A DNA stretch of 10,450 bases, from positions 1 to 10,450 of the forward strand of contig JABDEJ010000020.1 of the NCBI GenBank assembly GCA_013287095.1, given 5' to 3'. The DNA comes from Bacteroidota bacterium (lineage in GTDB: Bacteria; Bacteroidota; Bacteroidia; CAILMK01). Below the pieces are notes generated by a model. It saw only the letters and a program-made list of their open reading frames with translations. It was not told the origin of the DNA and did not search any database. This document shows, piece after piece, positions 1-6,123 of this stretch (its first letter is position 1; every line of letters starts with the position of its first letter). Made by a program: the position numbers and the translations under genes.

Positions 1-6
1 AAAATT

Positions 7-849
7 TTATTGCAACTTATCATTATACTTGTCCGAATTGAGCGGGTCAAGACTCTTAAGTAAATCCCGGGCCGTTGTTTTCTTATCAGAAGATGCTGAT
101 GCAAAAAGGTCAATCAATTCATTGGTTTTTCCTAGGAAAAATAATTTGATCGTATAAGAACTTGTAAAAGTTTGTCTCAAATCGTTAATTTCCTGGAGGC
201 TGTTTAATATGTTGCCAAGCCCTTTACTGTTGTCTTGTGCCATGATGTCAAGCCCAAGACGATGATATGTGTACACGGCCTCGCGAAATGGTTTGAACCT
301 GTCATCATTTAATTCGTTTGCGAGGTAATAGCGATTGTGATCATCTTTTTCCTGTGAGCCCCAGCCCATCATATTGCTGCTTTGCGCTTGATTAACAATA
401 TTCTGTGCTTTCTGAAAATATAATGAGCCGCCATATTTTGAAAACGAATCATAATCATACCCAAACATGATATAGACATAGTAAGAAAGAACAGCAGTTA
501 TTTCAGATGTATATGAATTTTCCGAATACTCAAATGGCTGAAATTGAATGTAATTAACATTAAAATTCTTATCAATGCAGTTGAAAAGAGTCGTCGTGTA
601 ATTTGTTCCATAAACCGGCCTGCTTGATACTATCTGAATGGTCCCGGAAAAACTTGAACCTGAAACACTACTGATAATAATTGATATGCTGCAGTCTATG
701 CGTTCATTAGATGCGAAATTGTCGTTGGTCCAATGCCTGTTATTTATGAAATCCCTTATCTGGGATTCCATGTTTTTGAATATATCTTTATTCGTCATGG
801 CTATAGTAGGTGCAGATAGCAAGTGTGTTATAGAAGGCAAATTCCCCAT
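7..849 (-). CDS. porD: PorD / DUF4835 family protein, 5'-truncated
   Basis: PorD (DUF4835) is a Bacteroidota-specific exported protein linked to the type IX secretion and gliding machinery; its exact role is not settled. The family pattern is clear: NKDIFKNMESQIRDFINNR near the start, then NERIDCS, SSRPVYGTNYTTTLFNC, FQPFEY, AVLSYYVYIMFGYDYDSFS, GGSLYFQKAQNIVNQAQ, and YHRLGLDIMA late in the protein. Family members are about 290-300 residues and open with a signal peptide. Here homology starts near residue 12-15 of the 280-residue frame. The first codons, from the ATG at 849, are simply antisense to recN, so the native start, signal peptide and roughly 30 residues are missing. An internal ATG at 798 would also give a product with no signal peptide. 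The 3' end is intact (TAA at 7-9). PorD normally sits upstream of recN on the same strand; here it faces away from it. The product is probably non-functional as assembled. Confidence 0.85.
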   Translation of the reverse strand: MGNLPSITHLLSAPTIAMTNKDIFKNMESQIRDFINNRHWTNDNFASNERIDCSISIIISSVSGSSFSGTIQIVSSRPVYGTNYTTTLFNCIDKNFNVNYIQFQPFEYSENSYTSEITAVLSYYVYIMFGYDYDSFSKYGGSLYFQKAQNIVNQAQSSNMMGWGSQEKDDHNRYYLANELNDDRFKPFREAVYTYHRLGLDIMAQDNSKGLGNILNSLQEINDLRQTFTSSYTIKLFFLGKTNELIDLFASASSDKKTTARDLLKSLDPLNSDKYNDKLQ

Positions 850-2299
850 TAATGTTTCCCAATTTCAATCCTTCTTCAAAGACAATGATCTTGATTGGGA
901 AGATAATGCCCTTATCAGGAGGGAAATAAGTCCGGGTGGAAAATCCAGGGCATTTATCAATGATACACCCGTTAATCTCAATGTTTTAAAAGAGTTTGGC
1001 GAACAATTGGTTGATATTCACAGCCAGTTTCAAACACAAAAACTGGCGGATACACATTTCCAGTTATCTCTTTTGGATGCCGTGGCCGGGCACAAAACTT
1101 TATTAAGCCAATATGGTGATAAGTATAGGTCGTATCGCAAGTTGGAGAATGATTTGCAAGGTTTGATTTCAAGAGAGCAAAGCGCCAGGAAAGAATATGA
1201 TTACTGGACCTTCCAGGTGAATGAACTTGATGAAGCGAATCTGCTTCCGAACGAGACTGACGCACTCGATGAAGAACTGGCATTGTTAAGCAATGCTGAA
1301 AAGATCAAACTGGTTTTGCAATCAGCTTTAAACGAAATTTCAGACCAGGACGATAGTGTCAACAACAAAATTGCAGCCAACCAAAAGCAATTTGCTTCAG
1401 TTGCTTCCTTAAATACAAGGCTTCAGGCAATATACAAACGCCTGGAAAATATCCTCATCGAGACCAAGGACCTGTCTGGGGAAATAACAGATTTGTACGA
1501 ATCTATAAATGTTGATGCAGAGCGGCTTGAGCAGGTTAATACTCGGCTGAGAACCATTCACAATCTGCTGGTAAAGCATGGTTATAAAACCGAAACGGAA
1601 CTGCTTAACTATGCCGATGAACTCCGTGAGAAAATGAGCGGGGCCGAATCATTGTCTGATGAAATAAGGGACATACAAAACAGGCTCGTGGCCATGAAAG
1701 CGGAACTGCAAAGCATGGCTGATCAGATATCCAAAAACAGGAAAGAACAAATTTCAGGACTTGAAAAGCAACTGGTTACACTGCTAAAACAAACCGGAAT
1801 CCCCGAAGCCACCATAGAGATATCCCTTACTGAAACCGAATCCCTGAATGAGTATGGCAAAGACAAAATACAGGTTTTATTCAGCGCCAACAAGGGATCT
1901 AAACCTCTTGAAGTAGGCAATGTTGCTTCTGGTGGGGAACTTTCCAGGTTGATGCTTTGCTTTAAATTCATCCTCGCAGATACAATGGTATTACCAACAG
2001 TTGTTTTTGATGAGATAGATGCAGGAGTGTCCGGCGAGGTAGCTATCAGGGTAGGGCAGATGATTAAAAAGCTTTCTGCTGGCCGGCAGGTAATCTGTAT
2101 CACGCATTTACCACAAGTTGCAGCCATGGGTGACCATCAGTATATTGTATATAAAGTAGCAGGCAAAGAACGCACCGCCATCAATATCCGCCAACTCGAA
2201 AACAGCGAACGCATTGAAGAAATCGCCAAGATGATTGGTGGCCATGTGCCTGGTGCTGCAGCGGTTGAGAGTGCGAAAGAGTTATTGATGAGGAATTGA
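797..2299 (+). CDS. recN: DNA repair protein RecN, 5'-truncated (no Walker A)
   Basis: RecN is an SMC-like cytoplasmic ATPase for double-strand break repair. The C-terminal ATPase half is complete: ABC signature SGGELSR (about 1930), Walker B VVFDEIDAGVSG (about 2000), and the H-loop region ITHLPQVAAMGD (about 2098). The middle (about 1130-1790) is rich in Glu, Lys, Leu and Gln as expected for the coiled-coil arms. The recognisable N-terminal part begins only at about 809-821, with SKCVIEGKF, then LIRREISPGGKSRAFINDTP and LVDIHSQFQTQKL. The first 55-65 residues of a roughly 550-residue family are absent, including the Walker A loop (usually GETGAGKS). The frame stays open leftward to an ATG at 638, but that part is antisense to porD and has no RecN character. 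The ATG at 797 is the in-frame start nearest to the homology. Without Walker A the product could not bind ATP normally, so it is probably a broken gene or an assembly artefact. Confidence 0.92.
   Translation: MAIVGADSKCVIEGKFPINVSQFQSFFKDNDLDWEDNALIRREISPGGKSRAFINDTPVNLNVLKEFGEQLVDIHSQFQTQKLADTHFQLSLLDAVAGHKTLLSQYGDKYRSYRKLENDLQGLISREQSARKEYDYWTFQVNELDEANLLPNETDALDEELALLSNAEKIKLVLQSALNEISDQDDSVNNKIAANQKQFASVASLNTRLQAIYKRLENILIETKDLSGEITDLYESINVDAERLEQVNTRLRTIHNLLVKHGYKTETELLNYADELREKMSGAESLSDEIRDIQNRLVAMKAELQSMADQISKNRKEQISGLEKQLVTLLKQTGIPEATIEISLTETESLNEYGKDKIQVLFSANKGSKPLEVGNVASGGELSRLMLCFKFILADTMVLPTVVFDEIDAGVSGEVAIRVGQMIKKLSAGRQVICITHLPQVAAMGDHQYIVYKVAGKERTAINIRQLENSERIEEIAKMIGGHVPGAAAVESAKELLMRN
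799..820. other. porD/recN head-to-head breakpoint
   Basis: PorD similarity on the minus strand runs up to about 808-816 and RecN similarity on the plus strand starts at about 809-821. The two gene fragments therefore abut, with essentially no unexplained DNA between them. The point lies inside the coding part of both genes, so each is cut at its 5' end. A short inverted repeat, GCTAT at 800-804 and ATAGC at 816-820, spans the breakpoint; at 5 bp it may be chance. Because porD and recN are usually co-directional neighbours, the pattern fits inversion of the porD-recN boundary segment or a fold-back chimera. Confidence 0.8.
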
Positions 2300-2340
2300 T
2301 GTTTTTTTCAACTAGAACACATACCCTTAATATGTCTCCC

Positions 2341-2383
2341 CCCAAAACTTAACACACCCCCATTCCCTCTATTCCAAACTTTT
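2341..2383. repeat. 43-bp direct repeat, left copy
   Basis: This stretch, starting CCCAAAACTTAACA and ending ATTCCAAACTTTT, recurs in the same orientation at 3052-3094 with 41 of 43 bases identical. The differences are C/T at offset 15 and C/T at offset 19. It lies 41 bp after the recN stop. The two copies bracket the toxin-antitoxin pair. It may be one copy of an intergenic dispersed repeat, or the scar of a cassette insertion. Confidence 0.9.
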
Positions 2384-2388
2384 CCGCC

Positions 2389-2412
2389 CTTGTTGGTGTT
2401 GTCACCAACAAG
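2389..2412. repeat. Perfect 10-bp stem-loop after the left repeat
   Basis: CTTGTTGGTG (2389-2398) and CACCAACAAG (2403-2412) are exact reverse complements around a 4-base TTGT loop. The hairpin begins five bases after the left 43-bp repeat. No T-run follows in either direction, so it is not a classical intrinsic terminator, although it could still help end recN transcription. The right repeat copy has no such hairpin. It could be part of a dispersed structured repeat. Confidence 0.8.
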
Positions 2413-2466
2413 CAGCATGTCTATTTGTACAATCCAATCTGTTATATCCCTTTTTTGAACGATTCA

Positions 2467-2497
2467 TTTAAAAATATTTGTTATTTATATAACTTTG
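2467..2497 (+). promoter_or_regulatory. Bacteroidota-type promoter of the toxin-antitoxin pair
   Basis: TAACTTTG at 2490-2497 matches the Bacteroidota -7 consensus TAnnTTTG exactly. A partial -33 element, TTTA at 2467-2470 (consensus TTTG or TTG), sits 19 nt upstream, which is the normal spacing. Transcription would start around 2503-2506, giving a leader of about a dozen bases before the antitoxin ATG at 2517. No Shine-Dalgarno sequence is visible there, which is usual in this phylum. Confidence 0.55.
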
Positions 2498-2516
2498 ATA
2501 AAAATTTGAATGTGCG

Positions 2517-2723
2517 ATGAAAGTGGTACTTGACATAAAGGACAATAAAGCAGATTTTATCCTCGATTGGCTAAAGCAATACACTTACGTAAAGATAAAA
2601 CCAGTAAAAAGGCCCAAGGAAAAGCTTATTTCTGATCTTAAGGAAGCCATTGAAGAAGTGGAACTTATTGAGGCAGGCAAAAAAGAAGGGAAATTATTGA
2701 AAGACCTTTTGGATGAGTTATAA
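2517..2723 (+). CDS. Type II antitoxin (partner of RelE/ParE-type toxin)
   Basis: This is a 68-residue, highly charged protein. It opens with MKVVLDIKDNKADFILDWLK, then YVKIKP, and ends in a helical acidic/basic tail with LLKDLLDEL. It resembles the small antitoxins found upstream of RelE/ParE-like toxins in many Bacteroidota, with an N-terminal strand-helix segment likely for dimerisation and a C-terminal helix likely to bind and mask the toxin. The gene overlaps the toxin start by 11 nt (its TAA is at 2721-2723, the toxin ATG at 2713), which implies translational coupling. Antitoxin-first order and a private promoter fit the usual autoregulated module. Identification rests on pattern and context, since no classical DNA-binding domain is obvious. 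Confidence 0.75.
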   Translation: MKVVLDIKDNKADFILDWLKQYTYVKIKPVKRPKEKLISDLKEAIEEVELIEAGKKEGKLLKDLLDEL

Positions 2724-3042
2724 GATAGTTGCCACTGAAAGTTTCATTCGCGATTCCAAACATCTTAGCAAAAAGTACGCTTCTTTTAAGAAGGATCTAG
2801 CCCATTTGGAAGAGGTTCTGGAGACAAATCCTACTTCTGGCATGTCTCTCGGCAATAATTGTTTCAAAATCAGGCTAGCAATTACTTCAAAAGGCAAAGG
2901 TAAATCAGGTGGCGGCCGCGTGATTACTTGTGTTAAAATTATAAAAGAAACAGTATTTCTTCTATCTGTTTATGATAAATCAGAACAAGAGGATTTGTCT
3001 GACAAAGAGCTTAATGTTCTCGTTAGCCAGATTCCTGACTGA
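2713..3042 (+). CDS. Type II toxin, RelE/ParE superfamily
   Basis: This is a 109-residue basic protein of typical RelE/ParE toxin length. An N-terminal helical part (FIRDSKHLSKKYASFKKDL, about residues 11-29) is followed by LETNPTSGMSLGNNCFKIR, then a strand-rich core (IRLAITSKGKGKSGGGRVI, about 53-71) and the end VFLLSVYDKSEQEDLSDKEL (about 81-100). This arrangement is common in Bacteroidota RelE/ParE-family toxins. Family members either cleave mRNA at the ribosome (RelE, HigB) or inhibit gyrase (ParE), and the sequence alone does not settle which. The frame is intact and overlaps the antitoxin by 11 nt. It ends 9 bp before the right copy of the 43-bp repeat, so the module is tightly framed by repeats. 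Confidence 0.87.
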   Translation: MSYKIVATESFIRDSKHLSKKYASFKKDLAHLEEVLETNPTSGMSLGNNCFKIRLAITSKGKGKSGGGRVITCVKIIKETVFLLSVYDKSEQEDLSDKELNVLVSQIPD

Positions 3043-3051
3043 CAACCTCAG

Positions 3052-3094
3052 CCCAAAACTTAACATACCTCCATTCCCTCTATTCCAAACTTTT
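3052..3094. repeat. 43-bp direct repeat, right copy
   Basis: Same orientation as the copy at 2341-2383, with 2 mismatches in 43 bases; the start-to-start distance is 711 bp. Identity falls off sharply at both ends: the left flanks differ after a couple of bases, and on the right TTTTCCGCC becomes TTTTGCCTAA. It begins 9 bp after the toxin stop codon. Recombination between the copies would delete the toxin-antitoxin pair cleanly. Confidence 0.9.
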
Positions 3095-3259
3095 GCCTAA
3101 CTTGCGCCTTTTTATGACCATCCTATCAGAATCGAAAACAGAAATGGCATCATTACTCATTTGCCGGATTATCTCCAGGAAGGACCGAAGACGGTTTTTC
3201 CGCTCCAGGATATGATTTATCCATGGGCTGCCCCGGTCGGGAGGCCGGATCCTACTGTT
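3080..3259 (-). pseudogene. Possible gene remnant (C-terminal fragment), unrecognised
   Basis: On the minus strand a frame without stops runs from just after an in-frame TAA (3260-3262) to a TAG at 3080-3082. Read without a start codon it contains SPWINHILERKNRLRSFL, then EIIRQMSNDAISVFDSD, and ends RMVIKRRKLGKSLE. This composition looks more like protein than random intergenic DNA. The only ATG in it is at 3160, giving about 26 residues. The stop codon lies inside the right 43-bp repeat, so the repeat could include the 3' end of a decayed gene, perhaps from a mobile element. I do not recognise the family, and chance remains a real possibility. Confidence 0.25.
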
Positions 3260-3300
3260 TTATTAATTAATCATTTTTCAATTTTTTTCCTGATAAATCA
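3095..3300. other. Intergenic region upstream of the arginine operon
   Basis: This stretch must hold the promoter of the arginine operon, but no convincing TAnnTTTG/-33 pair is visible. Near its end it becomes very AT-rich, with a perfect 10-bp palindrome ATTAATTAAT at 3262-3271, about 30 bp before the start codon. That is a candidate operator, but it does not match the ArgR box consensus well enough to name a regulator. A GC-rich patch lies around 3227-3252. No Shine-Dalgarno sequence precedes the ATG at 3301. Confidence 0.35.
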
Positions 3301-3930
3301 ATGAGCGAAAGCCAGTTTATAGTCCGTTTGGCTACGGACAAAGATATAATTTACGCAAACCAGATCTGTGCCGAGATGGAATCATCTGCAAAAGCACGCG
3401 GAACAGGAATTGCCAAGCGATCACCGGAATATGTAAGCCAGAAGATGCAAGAATCAAAGGCAGTTATTGCCCTGCATAAAGATGGTCGCTGGGCTGGGTT
3501 TTGTTATATAGAAACCTGGGAAGATGGCAAATATGTGGCCAATTCCGGCTTGATCGTATCTCCCGAGTTCCGAAAAGAAGGCCTTGCCAAACAGATCAAA
3601 TTCAAGATATTCGAACTTTCACGCACCAAATATCCTGCTGCCAAGATCTTCGGGCTTACAACTGGACTCGCTGTCATGAAAATCAATTCAGAGCTTGGCT
3701 ATGAACCTGTAACCTATTCTGAACTCACGGATGATGACCAGTTTTGGGCAGGGTGCAAAAGTTGCGTGAACTTTGACATATTAATGAGTAAAGACCGCAA
3801 AAATTGTCTTTGTACGGCCATGCTATACGACCCGATTGAGAAAGAGAAAGACAAGGAGAAAGAGAAAGAAAAAGGCAAAAACGGCCAGCACGTTGAAACC
3901 ATAAAAAACCAAACCACCCATGAGCACTGA
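3301..3930 (+). CDS. GNAT N-acyltransferase, probable N-acylglutamate synthase (ArgA role)
   Basis: This 209-residue GNAT protein is the first gene of the arginine operon. The acetyl-CoA binding motif A is visible at residues 84-104: LIVSPEFRKEGLAKQIKFKIF, with the R-K-E-G-L-A version of (Q/R)xxGx(G/A). Bacteroidota arginine operons regularly open with such a GNAT, and no other candidate for the first step (glutamate to N-acylglutamate) is present, so it most likely plays the ArgA role. Whether it uses acetyl-CoA or succinyl-CoA is not shown. It has no amino-acid-kinase domain, unlike classical ArgA. After the GNAT core there is a Cys cluster (C152-x2-C155, C169-x-C171) that could bind metal. 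The tail from about 180 is low-complexity Lys/Glu followed by a polar end. Its TGA overlaps the argG start by 11 nt, so the two are translationally coupled. Confidence 0.85.
   Translation: MSESQFIVRLATDKDIIYANQICAEMESSAKARGTGIAKRSPEYVSQKMQESKAVIALHKDGRWAGFCYIETWEDGKYVANSGLIVSPEFRKEGLAKQIKFKIFELSRTKYPAAKIFGLTTGLAVMKINSELGYEPVTYSELTDDDQFWAGCKSCVNFDILMSKDRKNCLCTAMLYDPIEKEKDKEKEKEKGKNGQHVETIKNQTTHEH
3838..3876 (+). repeat. GAGAAA-type microsatellite encoding a Lys/Glu tail
   Basis: An imperfect hexanucleotide repeat, GAGAAA and variants, codes for alternating Glu-Lys pairs in the C-terminus of the GNAT protein, interrupted by one GACAAG unit. Since the unit is 6 bp, gain or loss of units would keep the frame and leave the overlapping argG start intact. 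It may vary in length between strains. Confidence 0.75.
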
Positions 3931-5140
3931 AAAGAAAAAAGTAGCGCTGGCCTTCAGCGGAGGACTCGACACTTCCTACTGTGTGAAGTATTTGTCAGAA
4001 GTTCTTGATCTGGATGTATATACAGTAACGGTAAATACAGGAGGATTCGATGAAAAAGAGCTTAAAGAGATAGAAGAACGCGCCATAAAACTTGGCTCCA
4101 AAGGTCATGAAACGGCGGAAGAAACGGATGACTATTACAAATCCTGCATCCGGTACTTGATATATGGCAATGTCCTTAAAAACGGGACTTACCCGCTTTC
4201 TGTAAGCGCGGAAAGGGTTTGCCAGGCGATGGCAGTTGCCAAATTTGCCAAAAAGATCGGGGCTGATTTTGTAGCCCATGGCAGTACAGGTGCCGGCAAT
4301 GACCAGGTGCGTTTCGACATGATATTCAATATCATGATCCCTGATATTAAGATCATTACCCCCATCAGGGACAATAGATTATCCCGCGAAGAAGAAATTG
4401 AATTTCTAAAGAAAAGGGGTGTGGAGTACAGTTATGAAAAGGCTAAATATTCTATTAATAAAGGCCTCTGGGGCACGTCCATTGGAGGGAAGGAGACGTT
4501 GACTTCAGACCAGGCATTGCCGGAAGCTGCCTACCCAACGCAACTTACTAAGTATAAGCCTGAAAAAGTGAGCCTGCTTTTTGAGCACGGCGAATTGGTT
4601 GGGATAGACTCGCATCGATTTTTTAACCCGGTTGATGCCATCCAAAAACTTTATGAAATTGCTTCACCTTATGCCATTGGCCGTGATATCCATGTGGGGG
4701 ATACTATTATAGGTATCAAAGGCAGGGTAGGGTTTGAGGCATCCGCGCCCATCATTATTATCAAAGCACATCATGCCCTTGAGAAACATGTACTTACCAA
4801 GTGGCAATTGTACTGGAAAGACAATCTCGCTTCCTGGTATGGCAATTGGCTCCATGAGGGACAGTTTTTGGACCCGGTGATGCGCAACATAGAAAAGTTC
4901 ATGGAAGACACCCAGAAAACCGTGAATGGAAGAGTGGATGTTCTTTTGTCGCCTTATCATTTCTCTATTATAGGAATAGAATCGAGACATGATCTAATGA
5001 ACTCAGAATTTGGTAATTATGGGGAAATGAACAATGCGTGGACGGGTGAAGATGTCAAAGGGTTTTCTAAAATATTCGGCAACCAGGCCATGATCTATCA
5101 TAAAGTAAACGCCATCAGAAATATAGAAGGTGATGAATAA
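3920..5140 (+). CDS. argG: Argininosuccinate synthase
   Basis: ArgG joins citrulline and aspartate with ATP cleavage to AMP and PPi, forming argininosuccinate, the penultimate step of arginine synthesis. The 406-residue length matches the roughly 400-residue bacterial type. The ATP-pyrophosphatase P-loop, AFSGGLDTSY, is at residues 11-20. A second conserved block, HGSTGAGNDQVRFD, lies at 120-133, and GLWGTSIGG occurs later. The ATG at 3920 overlaps the GNAT stop by 11 nt and puts the P-loop at the expected place near the N-terminus. The protein is complete, with no missing motif. Its partner argH is not in this window. In this operon argG precedes the genes for citrulline formation rather than following them. 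Confidence 0.97.
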   Translation: MSTEKKKVALAFSGGLDTSYCVKYLSEVLDLDVYTVTVNTGGFDEKELKEIEERAIKLGSKGHETAEETDDYYKSCIRYLIYGNVLKNGTYPLSVSAERVCQAMAVAKFAKKIGADFVAHGSTGAGNDQVRFDMIFNIMIPDIKIITPIRDNRLSREEEIEFLKKRGVEYSYEKAKYSINKGLWGTSIGGKETLTSDQALPEAAYPTQLTKYKPEKVSLLFEHGELVGIDSHRFFNPVDAIQKLYEIASPYAIGRDIHVGDTIIGIKGRVGFEASAPIIIIKAHHALEKHVLTKWQLYWKDNLASWYGNWLHEGQFLDPVMRNIEKFMEDTQKTVNGRVDVLLSPYHFSIIGIESRHDLMNSEFGNYGEMNNAWTGEDVKGFSKIFGNQAMIYHKVNAIRNIEGDE

Positions 5141-6107
5141 GATAAAAGCAGGCATAGTTGGTGGGGCAGGATATACTGGTGGAGAACTTATCCGTATCTT
5201 ATTGCAGCATCCGGCGGCTGAAATTGTTTTTGTACATAGCAAAACATTTGCAGGAAAGCCTGTTCATGTAGCCCATCCTGATCTGTTTGGTGATACGGAT
5301 CTGAAGTTTACTGATAGGATAGATTCTGATATTGAGGTTCTTTTTCTCTGCATGGGGCATGGTGAATCCAGGAAATTCTTAGAGTCCAATGATATTCCTA
5401 ACGAAGTCAAAATCATAGACCTAAGCCAGGATTTCAGGATAGATAGTGCTTTTGGGAATAGGGGGTTTGTTTATGGCATGCCTGAATTACAAAGAGATGT
5501 GGTATCTAAAGCCAGTAACATAGCTAATCCGGGCTGTTTTGCAACATGCATTCAATTGGGACTGTATCCATTAGCTAAAAAAGGCTTACTGACTGATGAA
5601 GTGCATGTGAGTGGGATAACAGGCTCAACAGGAGCCGGTAAAAGCCTGAGCGAAACCACCCATTTTACCTGGAGGAACAATAATATATCGTCTTATAAAG
5701 TATTGGAGCATCAACATTTGGGAGAGATTGTAAATTCTCTTAACTTATTGCAAACCAATGTTCCTGATATTAATTTTATTCCTTATCGTGGTAATTTCAG
5801 CCGGGGCATTTTGTGCACAACTTATACGAAATCAGACATAAGCGCTGAAAATGCCAAAGCTGTTTTTGAGGAATATTATAACGAGCATCCTTTTGTGCAT
5901 ATTCTGAATGAAGCGCCAGACCTGAAACAGGTTGTAAATACCAATAAGTGTTTTCTGCATGTCGGGAAAGTGAATAACAGGTTGGTGATTACTTCAGCGA
6001 TCGATAACCTCTTAAAAGGCGCATCCGGACAAGCTGTTCAGAACATGAACCTGATGTTTGACCTGGATGAAACTACAGGACTACATTTTAAAGCCATTGC
6101 ATTTTAA
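5133..6107 (+). CDS. argC: N-acyl-gamma-glutamyl-phosphate reductase
   Basis: ArgC reduces N-acylglutamyl phosphate to the semialdehyde with NADPH. The nucleotide-binding motif IVGGAGYTGGELIR is at residues 8-21. The catalytic Cys135 lies in NPGCFATC, followed by ITGSTGAGKSLSE, the active-site histidine region EHQHLGEI (H193 and H195), and FIPYRGNFSRGIL. The total of 325 residues (counting from ATG 5133) suits the family. ATG 5133 was chosen over the adjacent GTG at 5130 because ATG is preferred and both overlap the argG stop. The 8-nt overlap implies coupling. The protein is close to the Bacteroidota ArgC type and complete. Confidence 0.96.
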   Translation: MNKIKAGIVGGAGYTGGELIRILLQHPAAEIVFVHSKTFAGKPVHVAHPDLFGDTDLKFTDRIDSDIEVLFLCMGHGESRKFLESNDIPNEVKIIDLSQDFRIDSAFGNRGFVYGMPELQRDVVSKASNIANPGCFATCIQLGLYPLAKKGLLTDEVHVSGITGSTGAGKSLSETTHFTWRNNNISSYKVLEHQHLGEIVNSLNLLQTNVPDINFIPYRGNFSRGILCTTYTKSDISAENAKAVFEEYYNEHPFVHILNEAPDLKQVVNTNKCFLHVGKVNNRLVITSAIDNLLKGASGQAVQNMNLMFDLDETTGLHFKAIAF

Positions 6108-6123
6108 AAACTTCTATATATCC

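Noticed and set aside
638..796. Extension of recN to the in-frame ATG at 638
   Set aside because: These codons are exactly antisense to conserved PorD sequence and carry none of the RecN N-terminal motifs, so the open frame is accidental.
978..2127. Open frames on the minus strand within recN
   Set aside because: They lie opposite conserved RecN coding sequence and show no recognisable protein family.
2341..3101. Integron-type attC sites around the toxin-antitoxin pair
   Set aside because: ACTTAAC and GCCTAAC fit the short RYYYAAC core, but no GTTRRRY core lies at a proper distance in the right orientation, and the hairpin does not link such cores.
3227..3252. GC-rich patch as a terminator or riboswitch stem
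   Set aside because: Only 4-bp complementary CCGG arms were found, with no T-run and no aptamer-like pattern.
5130..5132. GTG start for argC one codon earlier
   Set aside because: The adjacent ATG at 5133 is the stronger start and the protein differs by only one residue.
4664..5242. Open frames on the minus strand across argG and the argC start
   Set aside because: They are antisense to well-conserved enzyme genes, with no start context or recognisable domain.
6058..6123. Earlier in-frame start for argD inside argC
   Set aside because: It would add 22 residues lying over the argC end; the ATG at 6124 gives the expected MKLFDVYPLF start.
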